Shown: in pieces, positions 1 to 8,192 of the stretch | Layout: each line of letters begins with the position of its first letter | How positions within the stretch are numbered: the first letter of the stretch is position 1 | Assembly (NCBI GenBank): GCA_041690035.1 | Contig: JBDNFC010000113.1 | Span: 1-20,624, forward strand | Direction of reading: 5' to 3' | DNA: 20,624 bases | Origin: CALSPH01 sp041690035 | Lineage (GTDB): Bacteria; Bacteroidota; Bacteroidia; NS11-12g; UBA955 | The notes under the pieces: model-generated | The model's input: the letters and a program-made list of their open reading frames with translations, nothing else | What the model was told of the DNA's origin: nothing | The model's database searches: none | Program-made: the position numbers and the translations under genes

Positions 1-320
1 AATCCTTGATGTGCTCCATAATTTTGTATAGCCAATGCTCCCAATAGTAATTTACTGTGCTTGCTCACATTGCGCTGATACACGCTTTGTAATTGATAGC
101 CAAAATAAGTTTGCCCATCTTGTGTAGCGGCAAAATATTCGTTGTTTCTAAAAAAAGGCAATACCTCTAAATGAACTTGGTTTTTTTTAAAAGCATTTGG
201 CAAGGCGTATAACTGAGTGTCCCTAAAAATTTGATTATCTATTTGCCCACTCATGGCTATGCAAAGCGCAATGCAATAGCAAAAACATAGCACTTTCTTT
301 ATCATCAAGCCATTTTTCAT
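1..320 (-). CDS. Exported protein of unknown function, N-terminal part (runs off the left edge)
   Basis: The frame stays open from an ATG at 320 to the window edge, giving about 106 residues with no stop, so the C-terminus is missing. The N-terminus reads MKNGLMIKKVLCFCYCIALC, followed by a short stretch ending in SGQ. This is a signal peptide: a Lys pair, a hydrophobic core and a Gln at the cleavage point, as is common in Bacteroidota. A second ATG at 305 would begin directly at MIKK and is an equally good start; neither has a clear ribosome-binding site, which is normal in this phylum. The mature part contains alternating aromatic and polar stretches (for example LEVLPFFRNNEYF and TYFGYQLQSVYQ) that resemble outer-membrane beta strands. 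I do not recognise a family. It lies 120 nt downstream of the secreted-protein cassette on the same strand. An outer-membrane or surface location is an inference. Confidence 0.7.
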   Translation of the reverse strand, partial: MKNGLMIKKVLCFCYCIALCIAMSGQIDNQIFRDTQLYALPNAFKKNQVHLEVLPFFRNNEYFAATQDGQTYFGYQLQSVYQRNVSKHSKLLLGALAIQNYGAHQG

Positions 321-440
321 TACAGGTGCAAAGATGTTCTAAATTTTACACAATGGCAATCATGAAATTGATTAGCGCAATGGTAGAAATCAAAAGGAGA
401 TTACATGCTATAAAATTGACTCATCTATTTGAGCATGCGC

Positions 441-1157
441 TTAATTAGCCACAAAAAACTTAATGACCACTTTCTGATTATCGGTGGTTATTATTTGACT
501 AAAATAAGTACCCATACTCCAATTTTCGGTTTCAATTTTAATCACATCACCCTTCACAACATTGTTTATCTGCTTTACAAGCCTGCCTGCCATATCATAA
601 ATTATAATATCAGTTATTGATTCTCCCTCTATTTTTATAAATTTTTCGCTTGGAATTGGGTATAATTTTAATTTTTGAACTGTATTATGCTCAATATTGG
701 TTGGGCCTGTGTAAATATGCATCATTGATTTGCAACTTTCATTATTACTGGCAAACATAAAGACCTCTTCTGGCACACTGTCGCCATTTACAGGTATGAT
801 TAGTTTTGCTCTTGCACACAAGTGCGACATTACCGTAATTTTGCCATTACTAAAGGAGCTATCTTGAAAGCTAAAAGTATCCCCTTTTGCATAGTCTCTG
901 TAAACAAATGGATAGGTGGCAGGTTTTATTCCACCTCCAACTATCCATTCACACTGAAATCTATCGCCTGCTTTTATACTATCTGGCCCTAGATTGATAA
1001 TATATGCTTTGCCAAATATCTTACCGGGCGAGAATATGGTATCGCCCGATGCTTTTTTATCAATAACTATTTTTAAATCAATAATTCTAATTCTGCGCTG
1101 CGCATTTAGATTAGCAATAAAACAAAGAAAACTGAGTATTAATATTAATTTTTTCAT
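441..1157 (-). CDS. Small secreted protein with T9SS type A C-terminal sorting domain (cassette gene 3)
   Basis: The product has 238 residues. Residues 1-20 are a signal peptide ending in LNAQ. Residues about 25-150 form a beta-rich domain containing IINLGPDSIKAGD (53-65), which resembles CARDB/Ig-like adhesion folds. Residues about 163-238 are a T9SS type A sorting domain, with YPIPS near 166, the IIIYDMAGRLVKQI strand and a terminal strand ending FFVAN. By family knowledge, such domains direct proteins through the type IX system to the cell surface or medium, where the domain is usually removed. The start codon overlaps the stop of the preceding gene (ATGA at 1154-1157), which suggests translational coupling. 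The N-terminal domain is paralogous to that of the preceding gene. The molecular role is unknown; no catalytic motif is visible. Confidence 0.85.
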   Translation of the reverse strand: MKKLILILSFLCFIANLNAQRRIRIIDLKIVIDKKASGDTIFSPGKIFGKAYIINLGPDSIKAGDRFQCEWIVGGGIKPATYPFVYRDYAKGDTFSFQDSSFSNGKITVMSHLCARAKLIIPVNGDSVPEEVFMFASNNESCKSMMHIYTGPTNIEHNTVQKLKLYPIPSEKFIKIEGESITDIIIYDMAGRLVKQINNVVKGDVIKIETENWSMGTYFSQIITTDNQKVVIKFFVAN

Positions 1158-1888
1158 AGTGTGGTAATCATTAATTTCTCTTTTTGAAAAAACCCATCTA
1201 TGTTAATTAGATATAAACCTGCTTTAAGATTGTCTAATTGAAATGCCTTATTTATTACTTTGCCCTGCATCACTATTTTTCCCTGCATGTCCAATATTTG
1301 CACCGTGGTATTATCTACCACTTTATCAAAGTTTAAAACACTATTTGAGACAATTGGATTTGGATAATACAACAAGTTTTGCAATAATTTTGCCCGGGTG
1401 ATACCGCTGGTAGAAAGCCGATAAGCTAGATAAATTGTGTCATAGTTATTTGCTCTAAGTGCAAAATCATACCCGCTGAAAGGACCTTTAGGATCCTGCA
1501 GGTTTTTATTTATAAAAGTTGGAGGAATTATAAAATCCATACGAACATATTTATCAAGTAAGTCGGGTCGGTCAAGAAAATCAAATGTGTCGAGCACAAT
1601 AATAGAATCTCCAGGATACAAGATCTTGCCTATTTGCTTGCGGTAAATATTTCCAGAAAAAATGCTAACAAAAGCCTTATACCATAAGGTGTCATGTGCA
1701 TAGACGGTATCAGGCCCTAAATTTTTAATTACAAATTGGGCATATACCTTATTGGGTAGTTTATAAAAACTGCTGTCTTTTGGGCTCAGAATATAAGCGG
1801 CTAAGTCTACATTTCTGTATCCGGGCTGCGCGTGTAATGCGATTATACCATAAAGGGATAAAAGCAGGGTAAATATTATTTTTTTCAT
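1154..1888 (-). CDS. Small secreted protein with T9SS type A C-terminal sorting domain (cassette gene 2)
   Basis: The product has 244 residues when started at the ATG at 1888, which begins directly with a signal peptide (MKKIIFTLLLSLYGIIALHA, cleavage near Ala20/Gln21). The frame stays open to an ATG at 1942, but that would put 18 extra residues before the signal peptide and overlap the upstream gene, so 1888 is preferred. Residues about 25-150 are a beta-rich domain with VIKNLGPDTVYAHD (53-66), matching the domain of the next gene. Residues about 172-244 form a T9SS type A sorting domain (YYPNPI at 174-179, then VQILDMQGKIV and a final KLMITTL). The upstream gene ends 7 nt away and the downstream gene overlaps by 4 nt, so the three are almost certainly cotranscribed. 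Function is unknown; an adhesion-like or structural surface role is inferred. Confidence 0.85.
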   Translation of the reverse strand: MKKIIFTLLLSLYGIIALHAQPGYRNVDLAAYILSPKDSSFYKLPNKVYAQFVIKNLGPDTVYAHDTLWYKAFVSIFSGNIYRKQIGKILYPGDSIIVLDTFDFLDRPDLLDKYVRMDFIIPPTFINKNLQDPKGPFSGYDFALRANNYDTIYLAYRLSTSGITRAKLLQNLLYYPNPIVSNSVLNFDKVVDNTTVQILDMQGKIVMQGKVINKAFQLDNLKAGLYLINIDGFFQKEKLMITTL

Positions 1889-1895
1889 AGTGGTG

Positions 1896-2678
1896 TTAAT
1901 TATTTGTAACGGGTGGTGCAGAATTGCATTTGCAGCAAACATCTATTTGTTTTGTTAAATTCATCGGGGGACAAGTTACTAAATCGTCATTACATGGATA
2001 AAGTGTAAAACTTACATCCATTTTTATACAATTGCAAGGAGAGTGTGCAGGAGGATTGGGTATAGCTGTACCACAATCGTATTCATTACAATTATTTGGA
2101 ATTAAGGGTATATTCTCACCCTCTTTAATTTTTTTCGTAAAACCAATGGGCAATCCATTAGTTGGTGTAGCGCCAGGTGGCAGGCTTAAATCGTATCCTT
2201 GCACCAATCCACAAAAGCCTTCAATATCTGGTGCAATCACCTTGTTTAAACTAAAACCATTCATGTCAAAACAAGTTAGTGGGCTGTTAGGCTTTAGTGT
2301 GATGTTATCTATAAATTTAACTTTTTTTACTTTTACATTTGGTATAGTTAAAACTGTATTTACTGGCCCATTAGGTGCAATTTGATGTTTGGAAAAAAAA
2401 TCAAAAATAAACTCATCGTACCCACTAAGATCAAAACCAAAAGCAATACCTCTTGAATAAATCCATCTAAATTCTCTATCTCCCTTACCCAGATTAATAA
2501 CAGAATGGACATCATCATTTGTATTTCTTGTAAACTGAATCGACTCCCAAGAATTATTTGTGGCATTATAACCCCAGACATGAAAGTAATGGAAAGCAAA
2601 AGAACCCCAATCCGTCATATTAATTTTTAATGATCCAGACCCATTTTCTATTAGTTTTATTTCTTTATTTGGACTCAC
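1896..2678 (-). CDS. Cys-rich secreted-type protein of unknown function, N-terminus disrupted (cassette gene 1)
   Basis: The first usable start in this frame is a GTG at 2678, giving 260 residues without a signal peptide. The same frame is open further upstream to a TAA near 2790. That stretch reads FSWFFSHCSIFGQ and then GNPVEIRINTC, which looks like the end of a signal peptide and the first mature residues, but it contains no ATG, GTG or TTG. An ATG at 2779 lies in another frame (MSLAF...). One extra base in the A4 run at 2765-2768 would join it to this frame and give about 294 residues starting MSLAFSWFFSHCSIFGQ. The mature part is rich in Asn, Trp and aromatic residues. Eleven cysteines are clustered in the C-terminal half, including SPCNC and a terminal VCCKC, suggesting disulfides or metal binding. 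No T9SS sorting domain is seen. I do not recognise the family. The start may be miscalled, a non-standard codon may be used, or the gene may be frameshifted. Confidence 0.65.
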   Translation of the reverse strand: MSPNKEIKLIENGSGSLKINMTDWGSFAFHYFHVWGYNATNNSWESIQFTRNTNDDVHSVINLGKGDREFRWIYSRGIAFGFDLSGYDEFIFDFFSKHQIAPNGPVNTVLTIPNVKVKKVKFIDNITLKPNSPLTCFDMNGFSLNKVIAPDIEGFCGLVQGYDLSLPPGATPTNGLPIGFTKKIKEGENIPLIPNNCNEYDCGTAIPNPPAHSPCNCIKMDVSFTLYPCNDDLVTCPPMNLTKQIDVCCKCNSAPPVTNN

Positions 2679-2679
2679 A

Positions 2680-3007
2680 ATAACATTTTGCTGATAACAG
2701 GTATTAATTCTAATTTCAACTGGATTGCCTTGTCCAAAAATGCTGCAATGTGAGAAAAACCATGAAAAGCCAACGACATGGTTTTAAATAATTAATTAAT
2801 TTTTGGTACTTGGTACTTCAAGTTAAGGGTGTTTTCTTGAGTTTTCATATAATATTTTTTTAAATTGTTTTACAAAAAAACAAATATTTTAAAACTCATA
2901 ATAAATCTCTTTTTTTTTATAGCCAAGCCCCTTTTTATAAAGGGTTAAAAATAAGAAAAAGCTGCACATAGCAGCTTTTTCTTTATATTTAGATATGCTA
3001 AAAAAAA
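2680..3007. other. Spacer between the 1313-residue gene and the secreted cassette
   Basis: This 328-nt AT-rich stretch lies between two minus-strand genes. Its right part carries the terminator described separately. Its left part (2680-2779) encodes the out-of-frame signal peptide of the next gene. At 2804-2818 there is a short tandem repeat of TTGGTAC. A 6-bp hairpin (CCCTTT/AAAGGG, 2929-2944) is present but has no T-tract on the minus-strand side. A promoter for the cassette would be expected here, but I see no clean TAnnTTTG box with a TTG at the right distance. Confidence 0.5.
2953..2983 (-). terminator. Intrinsic terminator downstream of the 1313-residue secreted protein gene
   Basis: A perfect 13-bp stem (2953-2965 pairing with 2971-2983) has a 5-nt ACATA loop; the GC-rich part is AGCTGC/GCAGCT. 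Read on the minus strand it begins 25 nt after the stop at 3008 and is followed by a run of T residues (complement of 2947-2951). The A/T flanks of the stem are symmetrical, so it could also work on the plus strand. It separates the large gene from the downstream cassette. Confidence 0.8.
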
Positions 3008-6000
3008 TTATTCTACCACAAGTTTTTGGTTTCTACCATCGTTGGTATGTATAATATAAGTGCCCTTGGCTAGCTTACTAATGTCTAATTTATCAATATT
3101 ATTAGCAGACAATATCACTCTTCCTTGTAAGTCCATTAATTGAAAAGAAATAGCTTCGCTAAAAAATACCTCTGCTCCATTTGCAGGATTAGGAAAAATG
3201 ATTAACTCGTTTGTAACTGTCAAGCTTACTGTGCTATTCGGTATTATATTATCAATTACTTCAAAAATAGCTAAGGTTCCGCTAACTTCATTGGCTACAA
3301 TAACATATGCTTTGTTATCTACTGTATGATTTTGGGGGATATAAATTAACCCTTCTGGCCCATTATCTCCCCCAAAAGCACTTTTAGTTCTGGTATTTTT
3401 ATAATCCACAAAAGTAGGCTTGGCAGGGTTTGTAATTTCATAAACCATCACACCACCTATTCTTTCTAAACCAATAAATGCAAAATGGCGGTCTTTAATA
3501 TTTGCCAAAACCACTCCCTCTGGCTCAGGCCCTTTTGCCCTGCTGCGATTTTTTAATCCATTGCCCCCATTATCTACATTAAATAATGTTTTAAATGCTG
3601 TGTCTTGAGAAGTGATTAATTCAAACTCGCCAGCATTGTCATACACCACAGCTTTGGTGCTGGTATTAAATATAGAGAATGAACGCGCACCTACCATATA
3701 TATTTCATCAAAATCGCCATCATTGTCTGTGTCCCCATTCAAATTTGTGACCCTTAATCTGCCAAGATTATAGTCTTTTTTTAGAAAACTGGCATGTGGA
3801 AATTTAACAGAATCTAATCTGTATGCAGTTGAATTTACCGCCACACGTTCATTCAAAGTGTTGTATTCTTTTTCATCTCCCTCATTGGCTGTTACCAAAT
3901 AGGTTGCTCCGTTTACGGTATAATTGGCAATGCCATCAGGCATAAAAAATGATTTTACAGGCCAATTAGTTAATAAAACTTCTTGATTATTATCCGAAGC
4001 ATCAAAATAGTTGACACCGGTGCTCCAATCTTTTGTGCCTAATGCCCAAATGCTCGTAAATGTTTTAGCCGTTAAATCAATTTCTGCAATACTGTTGTTT
4101 TCTTGCAAAACCACCCAAGCTTTTTTGCTATCGGCAGATGTAGTGATGTATTCTGGCTCTAAATCTTGTGAAAGTGTGCTACTTACTTTTGTTTTTCTAA
4201 CCCCAGATGCAATTAAAGCAGCTTCTTGGCTATTAAATGCAGTAAATAGTAGCGTGGTAACGCTGTTTTGGCTCACATTTGCAATGCCACCCGAAACATC
4301 GATAATAGAAACAGAACCTTCTGGATCTAACGTATAGTCTATACTTGGTTGCCCTTCGTTGGCGGTTAAAACTTTTTTTCCATCGGGTGTAAATGAAATA
4401 TTATCTGGTAAAGCACCTACGGTTACTTTTTTTAGAAAATCTCCAGAGGTATTAAAAAATACTACTTGACCATCAAGTTGCTCATTTGCATTTGGGCTAG
4501 CTACGGCTACTAAGCCATTATAAACAGCCACAGAAGTTATACCGCCATAGCTTGCCATAGCTACACTTTTTATCAAGATTGGATTGATGGGGTTAGAAAA
4601 ATTAACAATATCCATTCTATCTTGCACTGCACTGGTCATAAATAATTGTTTGCTTGCAGAATCATATACCACAATTTCTGTGGTACTGCCAACAGTAGGG
4701 TTTGGGTCATAACTTTTTACCGGATTTAGGGCAATTGCTTTTGTGGCAACAAGAGCTTTTCTATCATTATCTCTAATATATACTGTAACCAGTGGGTCTC
4801 CATCAATAACCAATCCTCCTGTAGGATTTATTAATTCTATTGAAAAATATTCATCACTTTCAGAAATATTATCATCGTTGATATTAAAAGTAATGGTTTG
4901 ATTGCTACTGCTATTGCCATTGAATGCAGATTCCTTAAAAGTAAAACCATGATCTGCACTAGTTGCTGTTTTAAAAAACCCTCCTTTTAAGCTTGCAGAA
5001 ACACCTGTTGAAGCAGGGTTTTGTAAAATAAGGTTTAATGTTACAGTGCCAGCATCTTCATTAAAAACCACAAAATTTTTGCTCCATTTTATATTTGGTA
5101 TATAGCTAAAATTAAAAGAGAAAGGAGCAAACATGGTTAAATTATCATTGTCTTTTATATTACTCACGGTTAATGTAAAATTACCATTGGTGCTAAATAT
5201 GCTGCTATAAACCAAAGTAATGGTATCTGCCAATATCCCATTATTTGTTCTTGTGACGCTAGCTAAATTAGCAATACCTGCATAATTGGCCAATGTGCTT
5301 GCTGATGTATTGTCTAAATCTTTATTAAATATTACCCTTAACGTGACGTTATTTACCACCTCAGCTTTTACCACACTTGGCGGACCAGGAAAAGCCCATA
5401 TAGGCCACATTTGTGCTGCAGCACCCGCATCTACTGCTATCCAATTATTTGGGTTCAAAATGGCTGTTTTTAAAGAAGCATTATCTCCCGTTTGGGTGCC
5501 AATATAATAAGCATTTACACTATTGCCAGCCACATTGCCAGGCGAACTACTTAGATTAATAGCATTTATTCCATCTGCTAAGCCCAGTGGTATTTTAGAT
5601 AAGCTGCCACTGCAAGAAATATTAGAAGCTACCCAAGCATTGCTGCTTAAAGCAGTTAAAAAATTAGGGTTACTTGCTGTTTGAGTATAAAAAATAACTT
5701 GATCACCACCAGAACTTAGCCCAAAACTGCTTCCAGATAGAGCGCCTAAATTAGCTGTAACAGCGCCTAAATTTATGGCCACCACAGTGCCAGCAGCAAT
5801 GCCGCCTGTTGGTGCAGTCCATTGCAGTCCTCCATTACATTGTGCTTGCATATTATCGGTATATTTGGCATCTGTTAAGTTTATAATTGTGCCTTCTGCA
5901 ATACTTTTAAAAGTTAAAAATGCCACCCCATCATCTGTAGTTAAGGCATTCATTCTAAAAGCCACAGGTACAATATCACCCATATTTAATGGAGTTTGAA

Positions 6001-6949
6001 ACGAAATGGTTTTAAAAGATGCACGCTGCAATCCCACTAAGGCGTTATTTGCTAAATCTTCAATTCTATTTTCTTTTAAAGCCAAGTAGTAGGTTTGGTT
6101 ATTCAACAAGCTAATGGTTGGCGTAATCGTTAATATTCTGCCTGCAAATGAGGTGGTGAAAGAAACATTGGTTCCAGCTGAATCGTTTAATTTAAAAATG
6201 ATAAGCGAATCTGCATTGCCAATAGCCGTGTTATTAATAAGACGCACATCTTCACTAAAAGTTAGGGTAGGAACAACATTGATACCTACCAACTGTTGGT
6301 TATTTACAGGCGCAAAAACGATATTTGGCGCTATTAAATCTGCACCAACATTAGAAACACCTTCCATTGTAAAGTTATCTATCCTATTGTTACCTGCTAA
6401 TCCACCACCGCCTTGTCCAAAGGTTATTCTAACTTTAAAATTAGCATTATCTTTCACGTTTGCACTATCTGTAAAGTTAAAGGTGTATAAAGTAGGCGCA
6501 GTGGTTGGCCTAATGGTATCAAAAAGTTTATAATTTGTGCCATCTGTGGTGTAGTGTATAAATTGAAAAAAAGCACCCGATCCGGACCGCATACCTGCAT
6601 ATTTTACTATAATATCTTTATAACCTGTTGTAGGCAAACTAAAAATTAATGCTCCATAAATAGGATTATTAAAACGTAAGTGATTGCCAGCTAAATCACT
6701 GTTTCTAGCATTAAAATTGCTAATATCAAAACCTTGACCCGTTCCATTTGCAACATCCACCAAACTGATTCCACCAGAAAACCGCAAGGTGTCTAGTGCC
6801 GCCCCAGAAATAACAGAAGATGTAGGTGCAACATGTGCAGAAAAACTTATAGTGGCATTAAAATTCCAATAATGTAGCAATGACTGTGCACTTATTATTT
6901 TTGCAAAAAGCAACAAAGTAATAAAAGTGAGTAAATTTTTGTTTTTCAT
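3008..6949 (-). CDS. Choice-of-anchor I family multidomain secreted protein with T9SS sorting domain
   Basis: The product has 1313 residues and is intact. From the N-terminus I see a signal peptide (1-21, ending ISAQ); a beta-sandwich region starting LLHYWNFN (about 24-205); an Ig-like SbsA/Big_5 type domain (about 210-316); a segment of about 320-515 with MGDIVPVAFR and WTAPTGGI; a second Ig-like domain (about 523-620); a Calx-beta-like domain (about 624-730, FNEDAGTVTL and the acidic loop DDNISESDEYF); a large propeller-like choice-of-anchor I region (about 733-1232, with NEGDEKEYN and GPEPEGVV); and a T9SS type A sorting domain (about 1243-1313, IFPNPANG). Calx-beta domains and the DTDNDGDFDEIY loop suggest calcium binding. 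The name choice-of-anchor I describes a domain found with various surface-anchoring tails; its biochemical activity is not settled. It is transcribed alone, diverging from the nucleotidyltransferase gene and ending at a strong terminator. A role in surface adhesion or as an extracellular hydrolase is inference. Confidence 0.85.
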   Translation of the reverse strand: MKNKNLLTFITLLLFAKIISAQSLLHYWNFNATISFSAHVAPTSSVISGAALDTLRFSGGISLVDVANGTGQGFDISNFNARNSDLAGNHLRFNNPIYGALIFSLPTTGYKDIIVKYAGMRSGSGAFFQFIHYTTDGTNYKLFDTIRPTTAPTLYTFNFTDSANVKDNANFKVRITFGQGGGGLAGNNRIDNFTMEGVSNVGADLIAPNIVFAPVNNQQLVGINVVPTLTFSEDVRLINNTAIGNADSLIIFKLNDSAGTNVSFTTSFAGRILTITPTISLLNNQTYYLALKENRIEDLANNALVGLQRASFKTISFQTPLNMGDIVPVAFRMNALTTDDGVAFLTFKSIAEGTIINLTDAKYTDNMQAQCNGGLQWTAPTGGIAAGTVVAINLGAVTANLGALSGSSFGLSSGGDQVIFYTQTASNPNFLTALSSNAWVASNISCSGSLSKIPLGLADGINAINLSSSPGNVAGNSVNAYYIGTQTGDNASLKTAILNPNNWIAVDAGAAAQMWPIWAFPGPPSVVKAEVVNNVTLRVIFNKDLDNTSASTLANYAGIANLASVTRTNNGILADTITLVYSSIFSTNGNFTLTVSNIKDNDNLTMFAPFSFNFSYIPNIKWSKNFVVFNEDAGTVTLNLILQNPASTGVSASLKGGFFKTATSADHGFTFKESAFNGNSSSNQTITFNINDDNISESDEYFSIELINPTGGLVIDGDPLVTVYIRDNDRKALVATKAIALNPVKSYDPNPTVGSTTEIVVYDSASKQLFMTSAVQDRMDIVNFSNPINPILIKSVAMASYGGITSVAVYNGLVAVASPNANEQLDGQVVFFNTSGDFLKKVTVGALPDNISFTPDGKKVLTANEGQPSIDYTLDPEGSVSIIDVSGGIANVSQNSVTTLLFTAFNSQEAALIASGVRKTKVSSTLSQDLEPEYITTSADSKKAWVVLQENNSIAEIDLTAKTFTSIWALGTKDWSTGVNYFDASDNNQEVLLTNWPVKSFFMPDGIANYTVNGATYLVTANEGDEKEYNTLNERVAVNSTAYRLDSVKFPHASFLKKDYNLGRLRVTNLNGDTDNDGDFDEIYMVGARSFSIFNTSTKAVVYDNAGEFELITSQDTAFKTLFNVDNGGNGLKNRSRAKGPEPEGVVLANIKDRHFAFIGLERIGGVMVYEITNPAKPTFVDYKNTRTKSAFGGDNGPEGLIYIPQNHTVDNKAYVIVANEVSGTLAIFEVIDNIIPNSTVSLTVTNELIIFPNPANGAEVFFSEAISFQLMDLQGRVILSANNIDKLDISKLAKGTYIIHTNDGRNQKLVVE

Positions 6950-6973
6950 GAATTATATGATTGTTTAAGATTG

Positions 6974-6981
6974 CAAAATTA
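6974..6981 (-). promoter_or_regulatory. Candidate Bacteroidota -7 box for the 1313-residue gene
   Basis: On the minus strand this reads TAATTTTG, an exact match to the TAnnTTTG consensus, about 25 nt upstream of the ATG at 6949. No TTG is present at the usual -33 distance, so support is partial. Confidence 0.35.
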
Positions 6982-7095
6982 TAAACACAGGGTTAAGTCA
7001 TCATTTTCTAAACATTATAGAATCATGAGTTTTAGGTTAATTTAATTTAATCATTTATAGGTTTCAAGTTAATAAATATTTCAAAATCAGATTTG

Positions 7096-7119
7096 TACAA
7101 AAATTACATTATTTTTGTA
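7096..7119. promoter_or_regulatory. Perfect 9-bp inverted repeat upstream of the nucleotidyltransferase gene
   Basis: TACAAAAAT (7096-7104) and ATTTTTGTA (7111-7119) are exact reverse complements separated by 6 nt, and the element ends 11 nt before the ATG at 7131. The right arm contains TATTTTTG (7110-7117), a match to TAnnTTTG; a TTTG lies at 7092-7095, but the spacing of 14 nt is short for a -33/-7 pair. The geometry fits an operator overlapping a promoter, or a weak AT hairpin in the leader. Confidence 0.4.
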
Positions 7120-7130
7120 AATCAAAAATA

Positions 7131-8141
7131 ATGAAAAATACGATAGCCATTGTACCCGTTGCAGGCATAGGCACTAGGCTTAGACCACACACCCATACTA
7201 TGCCAAAAGCGCTGATACCCGTAGCGGGCAAGGCAATTTTAGGTCATATCATGGATAAACTAGTGGCTATAGGAATTACAGACTACGTTTTTGTAATTGG
7301 TTATCATGGTGATAAAATTGAAGCATTTATAAGCGAAAATTATAAAACAATTAATGCTCATTATGTGATGCAAACAATTGGCAAAGGGGTTGGTCAGGCA
7401 ATATGGCTTACCAAAGATTATTGGCAAGATAAAAAGCAAAATTTATTAATCGTTTTTGGAGACACCATTGTAGAAATGGATTTGAACCTTTTGCTAGCAA
7501 AAAAAAATAATGCTGTTGGAGTAATGAAAGTAGAAGATCCGAGGCAATTTGGTGTAGCAGAATTAAGTGACAAAAACCAAATTATAAAAATGATAGAAAA
7601 GCCCGAAATGCCCAAATCAAATTTGGCATTGGTAGGCATTTATTCTATAAAAGATACCAAACTTTTGCTCAATTGTTTAAATCATTTGCTAGAAAATGAA
7701 GTAAAAACCCACAATGAATATCACCTAACAGATGCATTGATGCTGATGATAGACAAAAAAGCTATTTTTGAATATATAGAGGTAGATAATTGGTTTGACT
7801 GCGGAAAAAAAGAAATAATTCTAGAAACCAATCAAACTTTACTAAAACACGGACAGTATAATAAGGATAAAAACCTCGAAAATATAGTAAACAGCATTAT
7901 CGTGGAACCCGTATTTATTGCTAATACTGCAAAAATTGAGAATAGCATCATTGGACCCTACGTTTCTATTGGTGGAAGCACCTACATTGCCCACTCTATT
8001 ATAAAAGACACTATTATTGGCCCCAATGCACAAATAGAATATGCTGTTTTAAACAATTCATTAATAGGCAATGACGCCACACTAAAAGGTACACAACAAA
8101 GTTTAAATTTAGGAGACAGTGCAGAGGTAAGGTTTTCTTAG
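7131..8141 (+). CDS. Sugar-phosphate nucleotidyltransferase with left-handed beta-helix tail (NDP-sugar pyrophosphorylase)
   Basis: The product has 336 residues and is cytoplasmic. Enzymes of this family join a nucleoside triphosphate to a sugar-1-phosphate, giving an NDP-sugar and pyrophosphate for glycan synthesis. The nucleotide-binding signature GIGTRLRPHTHTMPKALIP spans about 12-30 and is complete (G-x-G-T-R-L-R-P, then PKAL). VFGDT with Asp111 is the expected metal-binding position; EKP (156-158), EYHLTDAL (197-204) and WFDCGK (221-226) are typical of the RmlA/GlmU-like fold. After about residue 255 there are hexapeptide-like turns (IIVEPVFIANTAKIENSIIG, then IAHSIIKDTIIGPNAQIEYA), which suggest a short beta-helix. 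The sugar and nucleotide cannot be told from sequence; glucose-1-phosphate thymidylyl- or uridylyltransferase-like activity is the best guess. It stands alone between divergent and convergent neighbours. Confidence 0.88.
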   Translation: MKNTIAIVPVAGIGTRLRPHTHTMPKALIPVAGKAILGHIMDKLVAIGITDYVFVIGYHGDKIEAFISENYKTINAHYVMQTIGKGVGQAIWLTKDYWQDKKQNLLIVFGDTIVEMDLNLLLAKKNNAVGVMKVEDPRQFGVAELSDKNQIIKMIEKPEMPKSNLALVGIYSIKDTKLLLNCLNHLLENEVKTHNEYHLTDALMLMIDKKAIFEYIEVDNWFDCGKKEIILETNQTLLKHGQYNKDKNLENIVNSIIVEPVFIANTAKIENSIIGPYVSIGGSTYIAHSIIKDTIIGPNAQIEYAVLNNSLIGNDATLKGTQQSLNLGDSAEVRFS

Positions 8142-8192
8142 TAAAATGAATTAGTGCATTCAAATAAAACAAGGCTGACAGATTAAAATCAA

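Noticed and set aside
404..437. CATGCT/AGCATG pairing downstream of the cassette as a terminator
   Set aside because: Six pairs with a 22-nt loop and no T-run; too weak to support.
1889..1942. Upstream ATG at 1942 as the start of the second cassette gene
   Set aside because: It would put 18 residues before a complete signal peptide and overlap the preceding gene; the ATG at 1888 gives a typical signal peptide.
2929..2944. CCCTTT/AAAGGG hairpin as a second terminator
   Set aside because: Only six pairs and no T-tract following on the minus strand; the adjacent 13-bp hairpin explains termination better.
4011..6533. Several plus-strand open frames of 70-140 codons inside the large secreted gene
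   Set aside because: They are antisense to an intact 1313-codon gene with clear domain structure, have no recognisable domains and look like shadows of it.
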